Shown here: in pieces, positions 32,340-43,120 of the stretch
Numbering within the stretch: position 1 is the first letter of the stretch
Layout of the letters: every line of letters starts with the position of its first letter
From: Limnanthes douglasii subsp. nivea
Taxonomy: Eukaryota > Streptophyta > Magnoliopsida > Brassicales > Limnanthaceae
Direction of reading: 5' to 3'
DNA: 64,000 nucleotides
Assembly (NCBI GenBank): GCA_036936605.1
Contig: JAUPFV010000001.1
Coordinates: forward strand, 116,630,771 to 116,694,770
Program-made: the position numbers and the translations under genes
Notes under the pieces: generated by a model
What the model was told of the DNA's origin: nothing
The model's database searches: none
The model's input: the letters and a program-made list of their open reading frames with translations, nothing else

Positions 32340-34885
32340 CAATTACTTATCTTCTTTGAAGTTGTCTTCAGATGAAGTTCCTTTTTGCTGAGAGGCATTC
32401 TAATTTTCTTTGGAGTCCGTTTCTTAAGAGGAGTGAGGTGGTATAGCTTCGAAAGCTTCACTGGGGCGATTTTCAATGGGGATTAATTCCCAAAATTCAG
32501 ATTAATTTGATTTTGGAAATGTTTTATGAAATTCACAAAGCAATGTGATTCTTTTATGCTCATCTACATTTTTAACCGCAACAAGGGTGTCCAATCCACA
32601 TTGAGTTTTGGCATATTTCACACCAACTTATTTTTCTTCTTCGAATGTCGTCTTGAGTGCTGCCATTTTGTCAGTCAATTTATTATTTTCTTCTTCATTT
32701 TTATCATAGACTCTTGAAGATAAGAGTACTTGTTTCCTCATATCTTTCTGTGGTATGTTTAGCCTTAAGCTCATCTAGATCTGCTTGATGGGAAGTTTTC
32801 AGTTCGATTGTTTTTTTTATTATGAACGACTCCCAAATGACGTTTAAGGTGGATGTATCCTTTGATAAATTCTGACCTATCAGCCATTAACACCTGCAAC
32901 TGTTCAACGATGTGTCTGCCAAAGAATTGTCTCATCTTCTTTTCTCCTTCAACTTCTTTTTTTCATCAAACCATATCCTTAGCCATAATTTTGAAATGGC
33001 TTCGAGCATAGTTGACTTATGTGCACAAAGTTTTCATTGTTGTTTTAAGGTTAGAAAATGATTGCAATGCAAATATAACTTCTTCGGATTTCTCTTCGAT
33101 AGGGATGTACCTCTGATTGTTATAAGACATGAGAGCAAAAGATGAGACAACTGGTGGATGGTTTAAGTTCAAAATTTCAGATATAAGAGGAGCAACAACT
33201 TGATGTCTAATCTATTACAGTTGTTCGTGGATCTGTTGAACTGAATGATCCATATCTTGGTAAAGGTCTCGAAGTTCTTTTGCACCAATAAGTTATTCAG
33301 AATTGAAGTTGTCATCTCTTTGGTGATCTTCAAGAACAGTTTCTTCAGCTTATGAGAGAGACATTTCTTAGGGAGACAACTCAATACTCTTCTCTACCCT
33401 TTTGGTTGGAGTAATCTTTGAAGAGCTCTTTTTTTCCGAGACAACGGTTTTCTTTCTTTTTTGAAAAGGTTCAGCCGCGATTCCTTCTTCGATGGTTGGA
33501 AGACTAGCTTTTCTTGCCTTTTCTTTGGTTTTCCTTTCTCCCTTTGCTGGCTTCAGATTTATAGAGAAGATGACAACTGAGGTTTTTCTTTTTACCCATC
33601 TTGTTCGAGGGAATATGACTTTGATACCTATTTTAAACTGGAAAAATGACCTTTCCATCAGGTGTTAGTAGTCTCTTCACAGCATCATCTGGGTTTGGGG
33701 TCTTCATCAAATATTCTAGAAGGAGATTATCCGAAGAGATCCTCCATAGGTGACTTTTGATAAAGTTTATGGGTATGAAAGCTGAGTAGAAACCGTTGCC
33801 CCATGCATTTTCTGCCCAGGTGGCCAGCTTGGCAAAGATTTCTTTCGTATTCTTCTTGCGAGCTTTATAGCTCTTTGAAATTTCTGCATACGGTAGTAAT
33901 ACATATAAAAAGATTATATATAAGTTATACAGAGCATAAAAAAGATAAGAGAACTTACTGGTACTTCTCCAAACAAGGTTGATTCTTGAAGGGTTCTCTT
34001 CTAATATTTCCTTTCCACTCTCCCATGATCTAGAGATAAAAACGAACCTTTTCTTCCAGAACTTGTCAGCCTCGAGAAGATCATCAATCACTTTGAAATC
34101 ATCTCCAATTACAAGATAATAAGAGGGCAATACGAGACCCGTCGAAAGACTAGTCATGGTAATCAAGTCTTTAATGGAGAAAGGAATCTGGGTCAGTCTA
34201 TAAGCCATAATCACCGACAGGAGAGTGAACCATAAATTCAGGGTTGGTTGTGTAAGGAAGAGATTTAGAAGTTCATAATACTCCACTATCATTGTGTCCA
34301 GTGGGAACCGAATTCCCCAATTGATGATCTCAGGATAGACCATCAATTCATCTACTTTACAATCAAGTAGAGTCTATCCTTTCTTTGGTAGTCGAAGCTC
34401 CATCTGGTAGTCCTTATTGTTTCCTTAGTTGTCCAACTAGGGATGGACTGTAATAGTCATATGACACATTCTTTAACGCCATGATATATTCGGGGAGGAG
34501 TGGTTTAAAATTTATACTAAGACTGGCAGCAACATCTTCAAAAAGTTCAGCTGACGTTTTCTTTTTCTTCACTTTTTTCTTTGGTGCATCCTTCTTCGTA
34601 GCATCATCTCTGGTTTCAGAATCAGCATCGCTTTCTGTAACTTCGACATTTAAGTTTCGTTTTTTTCCTTTCCTCTGAATCAACTTCTTCTTCAGAAGCT
34701 TCGTCTACTATTTGTGAAGTATTTGAGCTTGAGGACAGATTTTGATGTTGTGTATTCGAAGGAGTTTGTTGTGAATCTAGGTTGGTCTCAACAATATCCT
34801 CCGGGGGAGCAGACAGTGTAATAGGATTATATGTGGTATTTTGAGTAGGATTGTTTGGAGTGTTGTCAATTTTGAAGTCTCCCAT
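32340..34885 (-). pseudogene. Tat2 antisense gene (homologue of the Tat1 additional gene), frameshifted
   Basis: It starts at ATG 34885 (MGDFKIDNTPNNPT). Acidic and Lys-rich segments follow with a frameshift near 34670. The conserved domain (PEIINWGIRFPLDTMIVEYYELLNLF, VIGDDFKVIDDLLEADKFW, 34340-34070) aligns with Tat1 EFLNWGL-type sequence. After a 75-bp intron it continues with SYKARKK...LATWAENAWGNGFYSAF. Downstream coding becomes fragmentary (33658-32340). Confidence 0.85.
33884..33958 (-). other. Intron of the Tat2 antisense gene (75 bp)
   Basis: On the minus strand ACC A|GTAAGT (33958) and TATGCAG|AAATTTC (33884) join in phase 1, at the same place in the protein (after WRST, equivalent to WRSD) as the Tat1 intron. 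Confidence 0.85.
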
Positions 34886-36098
34886 AGCCAAAAATGCTTT
34901 TTTTATAGGAAGGTTTTGGGAGAGATGAGCCTTTGACTAAACTCGACAAGTATTTTTGTGTGAAATTTGAGGTGGATCAGTGTTGATGGGTGATGGAGCT
35001 TTTTCTGAGTTTCTGTGAATCGATACGCTTTATGTTTCTTTGCGGTTATTTTGAGGAGGAACAAATGTGAAGCCAGAAAGTGATTAAAAAGGATTTCGAG
35101 GCAATGATTGTGAAGAATTTGTGGGTGAAATGTTTTGAAGCTGTGGTGGCGATGACCGTCGAGGGGATTTCGGTAAACAGCTGTTAAGATTTGGGTTGGA
35201 TGAAATTTGAAACTCAGATAACTTTGATTAGGTTTGAAGTTACCGTATACGATGGGTTGAGTTGAAAATTGTGGAGAATTATCTATTACTCTTGTTGCTC
35301 GGTATTTAGCAGTCCTTTCACTGACACACAAGTAATCGTAAGAGGAAAAAAATAGGTTTTTTAGTAGTTGGGGAATTTCTCATAAATTAAGATGAAAAAG
35401 AATCTTCAAATTAGTTTATAAACGTTTGAAGGTTAACTGGGAAAGATGAGTTTTCCGGTGAAGGTAGCCAAGACATTGGATTTTCAGATGAGGGTAGCCA
35501 AAAAAATTGATTTTCAGATGAAATTTCTCTCACTAGAAGTTATATGTGAAATAAAAATAATGAATGAAGGAGTATTTATAAAAGAATCATGGAAGAGAAA
35601 CTGGTCAGAGAAGTTAGAGAGGTGATGATAGCTATTGTGTGGAAAAAGAAATGTCAAACGGTTACTTGTAGTTGGGTAGTATGATACCTGTATTTTGTCA
35701 GACCTAGTGACAGGCCTAGTGGATTTTCGCACGCATAATAGAGTATTCGATACATTTCTCACCGTTATGAAAAGGCTAGTGAAAGACTTTGTGTGTGAAG
35801 TTTCGAAGGAAAAACAAAAGGGTTGTGAGAAACATTTGAATATGATTTGAAGTAAACCTGAATATACTTTTGTTCGAGGATGACAAGTGCGTAACCTAGA
35901 AGTTTTGAGTCATTAATAAATGGTCTACATTCGAGGTGAAATTTAGATATGCTTTCTTGAAATAAACCTTTTTGATGAGGGGATAAAAAGATTAAATATG
36001 AAGCGATTTAGATTTTGGAAATTAACAGTTTCCATCTACTGTGATTTTCGATGATTACTAGTTCTTATTCATTGACTCTTATAAGAACTGGGGGCTAC
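34886..36098 (-). other. Leader region of the Tat2 antisense gene and 3' untranslated region
   Basis: A TATA-like TATAAATA lies on the minus strand at 35580-35573, about 690 bases upstream of the ATG; it could be the antisense promoter. No conserved coding sequence is seen. The polypurine tract AACTGGGGGCTAC ends at 36098. Confidence 0.5.
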
Positions 36099-36399
36099 TG
36101 ATAAGGATATGAAATATTAAGGACTTAATATAATAATGTCAAGGTCATTTATGATAAATGTATAACTCGAAGAAAATATTTGAATTATTTGTAAATATAA
36201 GGGGTTACAATGCAATTTACCCATTAATATAACTGATTCAATTATAGAATTCTGACACGCCTATAAATACGGCACGAGGCGATGAATAAAAGGAAAAAAA
36301 ATTATAAATCATATTCCGATTCTCAAAATTACTTTCTCTCTCTACAATTTTATTTTATCTTTTACTTTCTCTTTCAAAAAGTGAAATTTATACTCAACA
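36099..36399 (+). repeat. Tat2 3' LTR
   Basis: It begins TGATAAGGATATGAAAT after the polypurine tract and ends ACTCAACA. It carries CTATAAATAC as TATA box. The LTR pair is clearly more diverged than that of Tat1, indicating an older insertion. Confidence 0.9.
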
Positions 36400-36404
36400 G
36401 TACC

Positions 36405-36655
36405 ATAACCTCAAACTGATTTTGTTGTTACTAAATAATCCCAAAACATCTTGTTTTGCTTAAGTTGTTTGTTTTCAAATTCGATCATTCATAGTATTCA
36501 GAATAAACCTAGTATATATACAATTACCTCATGGTACATATTTTATTTATTAATTTTTCATTTCATACACGATTACTTTTATTGGACTAATATTGGAAAT
36601 AGTCAAATGTATCAATACAACACGTGACATTCTATCCAATATGAAAATTCCAACA
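36405..36655 (-). repeat. Copia3 3' LTR, proximal part
   Basis: On the minus strand it starts TGTTGGAATTTTCATATTGG after AAGTGAGAGAT. The reverse complement aligns with 55342-55630 (GATTACTTTTATTGnACTAA, TACTATGAA). Confidence 0.8.
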
Positions 36656-37250
36656 ATCTCTCACTTACATCATTGTATGCTACTATAGAATGCGTCCACC
36701 AAATTATCATTCTTAATATTTCGTCACATATATTAACTTAACAAGCGAGAATAAACTCATTTTTAAAGAATTAAAAGCCGCATATAGACACATCAATAAT
36801 CATAATATCGCAACAATCAACTACATGGATATATCCTAGAGCATAGCATAAGATTAATGTGAAATGTAATTTTACATATTTATTCCTAATTGGTCCTCCA
36901 TAAATTGCGACCAACTTAGAATAACGTATGAGTAGTCCATATATATGTAGTATGTTTATATTATTGATGTTCATTATATAACATATCTTATAACTTTATA
37001 CAAACTCCTAATGGAACTAATAGTTATCAAAATACACAACATTCATATTAATGATGTGTTCAATAAAACCCTTAAGTACCAATTCATATCTTATAACTTA
37101 GGATAGTGTATGAGTAGTCCATATATATGTACTATATGTCACTTTTTGCATTTCTTAATTCTTTAGTTTTATCTTTGGACACTACTACAGACTAAACTTT
37201 TCGTCTTTTGATAAATAAATATTCTCTCCTTTGTTGTTTGTCATCCCATA
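36656..37250 (-). other. Copia3 internal 3' region, non-coding remnant
   Basis: It lies between the Copia3 LTR and the retroposon insertion. No clear pol sequence is seen. A segment with GTATGAGTAGTCCATATATATGTA is present at 36926 and again at 37108, a diverged direct repeat about 180 bases apart. Confidence 0.5.
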
Positions 37251-37261
37251 ATGTTGTAACA

Positions 37262-37292
<31 letters not shown>

Positions 37293-37532
37293 AGGTGAAA
37301 CTGCTTTACAAATTTGATGGTTTTTTTTTTTTTAAAATCGCCGGAATAATACAAGAGTAGCCCAAAAGAAACTAGGGCTAATACCCAACAGAAATAGGGC
37401 TTTAAGAGACAAAGAGGCCCATCATACAAGCATTACCAACACTCAGAGACAAAAGGTCATAGCGAAACCCTAAATCCCCATTTCTTTCTTTCTCCTTCTC
37501 TCTTTCAGATACCTAACCCTAATTTCAAAGCT

Positions 37533-40500
37533 CTAACCAGGGTCGATGTACCCTATTCCCATGCTTTCTAGCACCACAATAGCTAGCAGAGCACTGGGAA
37601 TCTCATCACCTTTAAAAGCCATGCTTTTTTTCTCCTTAAAGCTCCATTTAGAAACCCAATCGGCCGCCACATTTTCCGATCTGGAAATGTGGCTAAGCCT
37701 CATCGAAGGCAGCAACAGAGCCCTACATACCTCCATACCATCATCCTTAATTAGACCATTGGCAGCAATCCTTCTCACCAACACCTCACAATCCGTCTCC
37801 AGATCTACGAAGCACCACCATCTTCTTCGACACAGCAGAAGAGCCTCAACCAAGGCACGCCTCTCTGCTTGAAGCGGGCTTATCTTTCCAAAGAGGAAAG
37901 AAGCACCTTCAATGCAGTTTCCCATATGGTTTCGAACAATGTAGCCACCGGCTGCCTCGCCATTGAAACAGCAAGCTCCGTCCGTGTTAATTTTTATCCT
38001 GCCCTGAGCTGGAGCTCTCCAAGACCGGTAAGTCACTTTCCTCCTTCCTATAGATAAAACACCCAGCATAGATCCTGCACCTTCAACATTTAGCCAGTGT
38101 TTAGCCTTTAATTTTGAATCAATACCCAATATAAACCTGTTAATTCTTTTTATTGCATTGTAGAAATCATCAATTGATTTTCCAAGCTTACAACAATTTC
38201 TGTTATGCCACACTGTCCATATAATAATCTGTGGAACAATGTGTGTAACATGAAATTTGTTGTTTGTAGACCTAAACCAAACCATCAGCATGTGTCTAAA
38301 GGTCATAAACCTTCTAACTGGAATATTGAACATAGAACCATAGTAGTTCCAAAGGCACCAAGAGTAGCTGCAATTAATGAACAGATGATTAACATCTTCA
38401 TAATTGCAGCAAAATTGGCACCTAGAGACAATAGCAATATGCTTTCGTCTTAGAATGTTATCAGTTTGGACAAAACTCTTTAAAACCCTCCAGCAAAAAA
38501 ATGAAAATTTTGATGGTATGTAACTGTGCCATATCTTCTTAAAGAAAAATGAACAAACTGATTTTACTCTCAAATTTTCCCATGTTTTTTTTGTATTAAA
38601 ACTTTTTCCAGTTGAGATGCACCACTCTATACTGTCCTCCTTCTCACTATTGATTTTAACACTATGAATGTGTTGCTGTCTTTCGTGAGAAAGGAAAGAT
38701 AAAAGAGTAGGATCCCAGCAATCCAGTTTCCAAAATGTTTTTATTTTTGCTGGCAGATACCAAGAGTTTTGAGGAGAGACTATTGGTGGCAGCTTATGCC
38801 AAGAGTCTCTCCAAAAGTCCACATTTCCCTTACCCACATTCCAGTGTATAAATTTGTCAGCCCCTTCTCTAATAGAGCAAAGACCTTTCCAAATTATTGA
38901 ATCTGTTGAGCCACACTTAGCAATCATAGGATGCATGTCTAAACAATAGGTTTTTGACATTAGGTCAGACCATAAAGACTTTCCTTTCCTAAATATATAC
39001 CATAGCTTATAGGAAAAGACCAACTGCATATCAGATAAGAGCTTAGTATTTAAGCCACCTTCACCAAATGGTTTGCATAGGCTACTCCAAGCAGACCAAT
39101 GCATAGCACTTTCATTCACCTTTGGCCTCCATAAAAATTTATTGAAACAAAGTTCAATCTTTTGCAGTATATTTTTAGGAATAAAGCTATTTTGCATTCT
39201 AAAAAATACAATTGGGTAAAGAACGTGTCTTATCAGTGACAGTCTACCACTGTAAGACAGGTTCTTTAGGTCCCAATCACTTATTTTATTATGTATTTTA
39301 GCTAAGAGAGAAGAATAATGTACTCCCTTGTTGTTTGCAGAAATAGTTGTGCCCAAATAGCTAAATGGAGCGTTTCCTGTTCTGAACCCCATAGTTGCAT
39401 TTAATCTTGCTGCATTTGAACCAGAATATCTTGATGAGGTAATAACACTTGTCTTTTCTACATTTATAAGTTGACCAGACTCCTCTTGATACTTATTTAG
39501 AATGTAACTCAAGTTCTTTATTGCTGCAGGTGAACTGTTAGTAAACACAACTAAGTCATCAGCAAATGCAATGCAAGGTAATATGTATCCTGCTTTTGTA
39601 AAAAATTGCATGTTATTATTAGTAGCAAATAAATTTTCCAATCCTCTTAAGAGTGCTTCCTCAGCCAGGATAAAGAGACAAGGAGACAAAGGATCCCCTT
39701 GTCTCAATCCTGTTTTCTGATGGAAGTACCCTGAGGTAGTCCCATTTATAATAACAGAGACCATCACTTTTGAAATCATTTTGTTTATTAACAACACCAC
39801 TTTTTCAGAAAAGCCAAAACATTTTAAGGTTTTTAGAACAAAGGCGTGAGACATCCTGTCAAACGCCTTTGTCATGTCCAGTTTCATGATGATATTGCCT
39901 TTAGAAGGCTTCCTATTTATGTGATGCAACATTTCCTTTATGATTAATATGTTTTCATGTATTAACCTTTCCTTTACAAACGCACTCTGTCCACGAGATA
40001 TTAATTTAGGAAGGATAGATGACATTCTGTTATTTATAAGTGCAGAAACTAGTCTATTTATTATAGTGCACATACTAAGTGGCCTGTAATTGTTCCAGGT
40101 TATTGGATTTGCCAATTTAGGGACAAGTACAATCCCTGTTGCGAACACTCCATTTGGAATGTCACACCCAGACAGGTAAGCATTGATAGCATTGCATAAA
40201 TCATATTGAATAATAGACCAACAATGTTTTAGGAAAGAGACATTAAACCCGTCTATGCCTGGAGCACTATCCTGCTTCATGGCACTAAGAACAAACCTGA
40301 GCTCCTCACTAGATGTTGGCTTCATTATATCTGTGTTTTCCCTGTCCAACACTAACTTAGGAATGTTGTTTAGTATAGAGTCATGCATATTATCAACAGA
40401 ATTAACTTCAGGCACCTCTGATAAAATAAATTTAAAGTGATTTACAGCAGATGCTGCAATATCACAATCAGCTGTAAGCCATACATCATTATCCTTTATA

Positions 40501-41621
40501 CCAGAGATAGTGTTTTTCTTTCTTTTTCTAGATACATAACTATGATACAATTTTGTATTTCCATCACATTCATTTAACCAAGAATTGAAGCATTTCTGCT
40601 TCCAAAAACTTTCCTCGTTTTTTAAAGCTAAAATGAGAGCACTATTTGCCTTTGAAAGATTTGATTTTGAAACATTGTCTTTTGTGAACTGATGAATTAA
40701 CTCACAGTTCTCAACCTCAATACTAGCTTCTTTAACCTTTGTAAAAATGTTTCCAAAAACTTCAGTATTCCATTTTTTTAAATGATTTTTTAAACGCTTG
40801 AGTTTGTACCAAAAGATGGTACCATTCTCACCATTGCAATGCTTGGCCCAATTCTGACTAACACTAGACAAGAAGTCTGGGTGATTGGACCAAGCATTGA
40901 TATATTTAAAAGAACTTTTCTTTCTCACAGAGTTTGTGCTAGTATCATTACATATAGAGATTAGTAGAGGAGCATGGTCAGAGCAGGTTCTGACCATGTG
41001 ACAAACCTGTAGCCTTAAATTTTCTTGCATATTCTGATTCATAAACACCCAATCTAATCTTTTCCAGTTACTATTGTTGCTCCAGGTGTAGCGAGATCCA
41101 TAGAACCCCGGTGCCTCCAAGTTACTATTTCTAATGAAACTATTAAAGTCTTCTGCACTAGCAGCATCGTATGTCAAGCAATGTAGCTGATCATCAGGGC
41201 ATCTGATGGCATTAAAGTCACCAGCTATAAGCCAAGGCTCATCACAGGTAAAACCATTTAACTGACTCCATAAGTCTCTCCTTTGCAGTCTTTGATTTTT
41301 TGCATAAACAGAAGTAAAGAAGTAGTTGAATACCCCATAATTAACTTTCACGTGCAAAAACTGCTCATGATCAGAGATAACCTCAACACTTATATCACTT
41401 GACCAGAATAGCCACACCTTGTTAGAAGTATTAACAAGGCAACTCTCAAAACCAAGTCTTTTAGTAATTAAATCAACCTTGTCTATCCTTGTCATAAGTT
41501 CCTGAATAGTTAACAGTTTAACATTCTCCTTTTTTATAAGATATTTAAGCCTAGCAATCGTAGGGTCATTGTGAATTCCCCTTGCATTCCAACTGATAAC
41601 ATTAATCATTATCAGATGCAT
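37533..41621 (-). CDS. LINE ORF2: endonuclease, reverse transcriptase, zinc knuckle, RNase H
   Basis: Up to 1362 aa. Residues 1-230 are an APE-type endonuclease (ISWNARGI, IQE, IAGDFNAI, CSDHAPLL). The reverse transcriptase spans about 450-720 (MTKAFDRMSHAFVLK, TGLRQGDPLSPCLF, catalytic FADDLVVF). A zf-RVT segment lies near 1045-1140 (FFFKKIWHSYIPSKFSFFCW, CQFC...HLFINC). RNase H is at about 1220-1340 (KINTDGACCF, LQAERRALVEA, DLETDCEVLV, HISRSENVAADWVSK). The more likely start is the internal ATG at 41609 (MINVISWNARG), which overlaps the ORF1 stop. All key residues are present. It nicks target DNA and copies the RNA by target-primed reverse transcription. Confidence 0.96.
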   Translation of the reverse strand: MHLIMINVISWNARGIHNDPTIARLKYLIKKENVKLLTIQELMTRIDKVDLITKRLGFESCLVNTSNKVWLFWSSDISVEVISDHEQFLHVKVNYGVFNYFFTSVYAKNQRLQRRDLWSQLNGFTCDEPWLIAGDFNAIRCPDDQLHCLTYDAASAEDFNSFIRNSNLEAPGFYGSRYTWSNNSNWKRLDWVFMNQNMQENLRLQVCHMVRTCSDHAPLLISICNDTSTNSVRKKSSFKYINAWSNHPDFLSSVSQNWAKHCNGENGTIFWYKLKRLKNHLKKWNTEVFGNIFTKVKEASIEVENCELIHQFTKDNVSKSNLSKANSALILALKNEESFWKQKCFNSWLNECDGNTKLYHSYVSRKRKKNTISGIKDNDVWLTADCDIAASAVNHFKFILSEVPEVNSVDNMHDSILNNIPKLVLDRENTDIMKPTSSEELRFVLSAMKQDSAPGIDGFNVSFLKHCWSIIQYDLCNAINAYLSGCDIPNGVFATGIVLVPKLANPITWNNYRPLSMCTIINRLVSALINNRMSSILPKLISRGQSAFVKERLIHENILIIKEMLHHINRKPSKGNIIMKLDMTKAFDRMSHAFVLKTLKCFGFSEKVVLLINKMISKVMVSVIINGTTSGYFHQKTGLRQGDPLSPCLFILAEEALLRGLENLFATNNNMQFFTKAGYILPCIAFADDLVVFTNSSPAAIKNLSYILNKYQEESGQLINVEKTSVITSSRYSGSNAARLNATMGFRTGNAPFSYLGTTISANNKGVHYSSLLAKIHNKISDWDLKNLSYSGRLSLIRHVLYPIVFFRMQNSFIPKNILQKIELCFNKFLWRPKVNESAMHWSAWSSLCKPFGEGGLNTKLLSDMQLVFSYKLWYIFRKGKSLWSDLMSKTYCLDMHPMIAKCGSTDSIIWKGLCSIREGADKFIHWNVGKGNVDFWRDSWHKLPPIVSPQNSWYLPAKIKTFWKLDCWDPTLLSFLSHERQQHIHSVKINSEKEDSIEWCISTGKSFNTKKTWENLRVKSVCSFFFKKIWHSYIPSKFSFFCWRVLKSFVQTDNILRRKHIAIVSRCQFCCNYEDVNHLFINCSYSWCLWNYYGSMFNIPVRRFMTFRHMLMVWFRSTNNKFHVTHIVPQIIIWTVWHNRNCCKLGKSIDDFYNAIKRINRFILGIDSKLKAKHWLNVEGAGSMLGVLSIGRRKVTYRSWRAPAQGRIKINTDGACCFNGEAAGGYIVRNHMGNCIEGASFLFGKISPLQAERRALVEALLLCRRRWWCFVDLETDCEVLVRRIAANGLIKDDGMEVCRALLLPSMRLSHISRSENVAADWVSKWSFKEKKSMAFKGDEIPSALLAIVVLESMGIGYIDPG

Positions 41622-42888
41622 AGTTTTTTGAAATCATATCTCTCTTTCTAAGAGAGTTTATTGTCAACTTCTTTGCATTGCTACTCCTAGTTGCAGACTT
41701 AACTTTTCTAGAAATAACAGCCTCAAAATCACTTGTATTATCATTAGTACTCATCTTAGGAGAAGGATTATAACTACCAGGCTTACCACTTCTAGGAGAT
41801 TCATGAACATTACCTCTGTCTAATTCATTCTCTTCTTCTTCCAGGTTTTGCAGTGCACTAATTATATCAAGATCACGATTTGATGAAGACCTTTCCTTCA
41901 CAGGGCTAACCACATTAGTAGAAGGACAAGACACAGTCTCTCTGTCTCTTTTGGTAATTATAGACTTTAACCTCCTTTTATATACTTGAGCAAAAGGTTG
42001 CACTTTGTTAGATATAGAAGAGGAACTAGGCTTCCTCTCAATCTGTAAAGAATCATTCTGAACATCTCCTTTATTAATAGCAGCATTATCTTTCACATTA
42101 TTTACCTCCATGACTCTATTCTTTTTACAATTATCTTGCGTATGTCCCATATGATTACAAGATTTGCAGTACCCAGGTGCATTCTTATAGCTGACATTTA
42201 TATAATGCCACTCCTCTTCATCGAATTCAATCTTTATTTTAAATTTGAGGGATCTTGAGACATCGATCTCTATTAAAGCAAAACACGCGTTCCATTTAGC
42301 TCTATTAGACTCAGGGACCACAACGTGATGTACATAGCCTAGAGAAGCAGCCATAGTATGTATAACAGAACTGTTATACATAAACTCAGGAACTCTTTCA
42401 AACCTGACCCATAATAGCGCAACTGGGCATTCGAAACTCCTAGAACTCTTAGGGCACCACTTCACCACCCTCATTAACTTACCCTCTACTTTCCAGAACC
42501 TTTTTATCCACAATCTACCCGCATCTTCCAGCACCTTGAATTCTACAAGAATCTGTCTAGAGTCTAAAGTGACGTAGTTAAACTCGCCCTTAAACTTCAA
42601 AGACTCAAGAAAGTTTTGAAACGCTTGTTTCTTTGGGATTCCATCATTAAACTTTGCGACAAGAGTCGTTCTTGATTTTGCACGTAGATCATGCTTCACC
42701 TGACTTGTGAACCTGATAATATTATGATCAACAAAAGATTTGTTAACTACAGACTTGAACTCCGAAACCCCGTCCTTTTTCAATAGCACATCCGAATACG
42801 ACTTGCTCTTCGATGACAGATTTTGCACGTTGACAGTACCCGATGAACCAGGCAGAGGCGGAAAGTCTGCATCCTCTAAAGGATCCAT
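41602..42888 (-). CDS. LINE ORF1: nucleic-acid-binding protein (DUF4283 + CCHC knuckle)
   Basis: 428 aa from ATG at 42888 (MDPLEDADFPPLPGS); an upstream in-frame extension lacks an ATG. The N-terminal third to half is a DUF4283-type domain (TTLVAKFNDGIPKKQAFQNF, LWVRFERVPEFMYN, IEIDVSRSLKFKIKIEFDEE). A CX2CX4HX4C knuckle (CKSCNHMGHTQDNC) follows, then a basic/acidic low-complexity tail. Plant L1 ORF1 proteins of this kind coat the element RNA. It ends DND-TAA within the ORF2 start. Confidence 0.94.
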   Translation of the reverse strand: MDPLEDADFPPLPGSSGTVNVQNLSSKSKSYSDVLLKKDGVSEFKSVVNKSFVDHNIIRFTSQVKHDLRAKSRTTLVAKFNDGIPKKQAFQNFLESLKFKGEFNYVTLDSRQILVEFKVLEDAGRLWIKRFWKVEGKLMRVVKWCPKSSRSFECPVALLWVRFERVPEFMYNSSVIHTMAASLGYVHHVVVPESNRAKWNACFALIEIDVSRSLKFKIKIEFDEEEWHYINVSYKNAPGYCKSCNHMGHTQDNCKKNRVMEVNNVKDNAAINKGDVQNDSLQIERKPSSSSISNKVQPFAQVYKRRLKSIITKRDRETVSCPSTNVVSPVKERSSSNRDLDIISALQNLEEEENELDRGNVHESPRSGKPGSYNPSPKMSTNDNTSDFEAVISRKVKSATRSSNAKKLTINSLRKRDMISKNYASDND

Positions 42889-43054
42889 CACACAGGCAGC
42901 GCCTGCCACCACCGCCGCTCCGCGTCGCACACCGTCGCACACACAAAACTAACTCTATAACACAAATCGACTTTAACTATTAGTATCTTGGAGATCAAGA
43001 AACTAAAATTTCACCCTAAAGATTTCTTTAAGGTTTCTTGAGAGAGAAGGAGCG
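42889..43054 (-). promoter_or_regulatory. LINE 5' untranslated region, probable internal promoter
   Basis: The 166-base leader lies between the 5' target duplication and the ORF1 ATG. The last part is GC-rich (repeated GCGACG/GTGTGCGAC). L1-type elements carry their promoter in this region; nothing more specific is visible. Confidence 0.5.
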
Positions 43055-43120
43055 TTACAAATTTGATGGTTCTAAACAGAATAGGTGAAACTGGAAATTC
43101 TTTCATGTTGTAACATACTT

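Larger units (their letters stand above)
26486..36399 (+). mobile_element. Tat2, degenerate Ty3/gypsy (Tat-type) retrotransposon with antisense gene
   Basis: LTRs at 26486-26784 and 36099-36399 bound the element. Flanking 5-mers are GTCAC and GTACC, an imperfect target duplication. gag-pol lies on the plus strand with many stops; the antisense gene is on the minus strand between pol and the 3' LTR. It sits inside the Copia3 LTR. Confidence 0.9.
37323..43054 (-). mobile_element. L1-type LINE, apparently full length and coding-competent
   Basis: It has a 5' leader of about 165 bases, ORF1, ORF2, a 200-base 3' untranslated region and a poly(A) tail (plus-strand T at 37321-37333). A perfect 17-bp target duplication TTACAAATTTGATGGTT (37306-37322, 43055-43071) flanks it. 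Both reading frames are uninterrupted, so it may be active or recently active. Confidence 0.93.
37265..43104 (-). mobile_element. Short 5'-truncated poly(A) retroposon, split by the LINE
   Basis: Removing the LINE leaves roughly 80 bases ending in a 28-base poly(A) (plus-strand T at 37265-37292), flanked by a 16-bp duplication ATGTTGTAACATACTT (37251-37266, 43105-43120). Twice it contains AGGTGAAACTG (37293 and 43083). It looks like the 3' end of a LINE or a processed transcript. Confidence 0.7.

Noticed and set aside
33168..33660. Separate Lys-rich minus-strand genes near the Tat2 antisense gene
   Set aside because: They fit as frameshifted downstream parts of the same antisense pseudogene.
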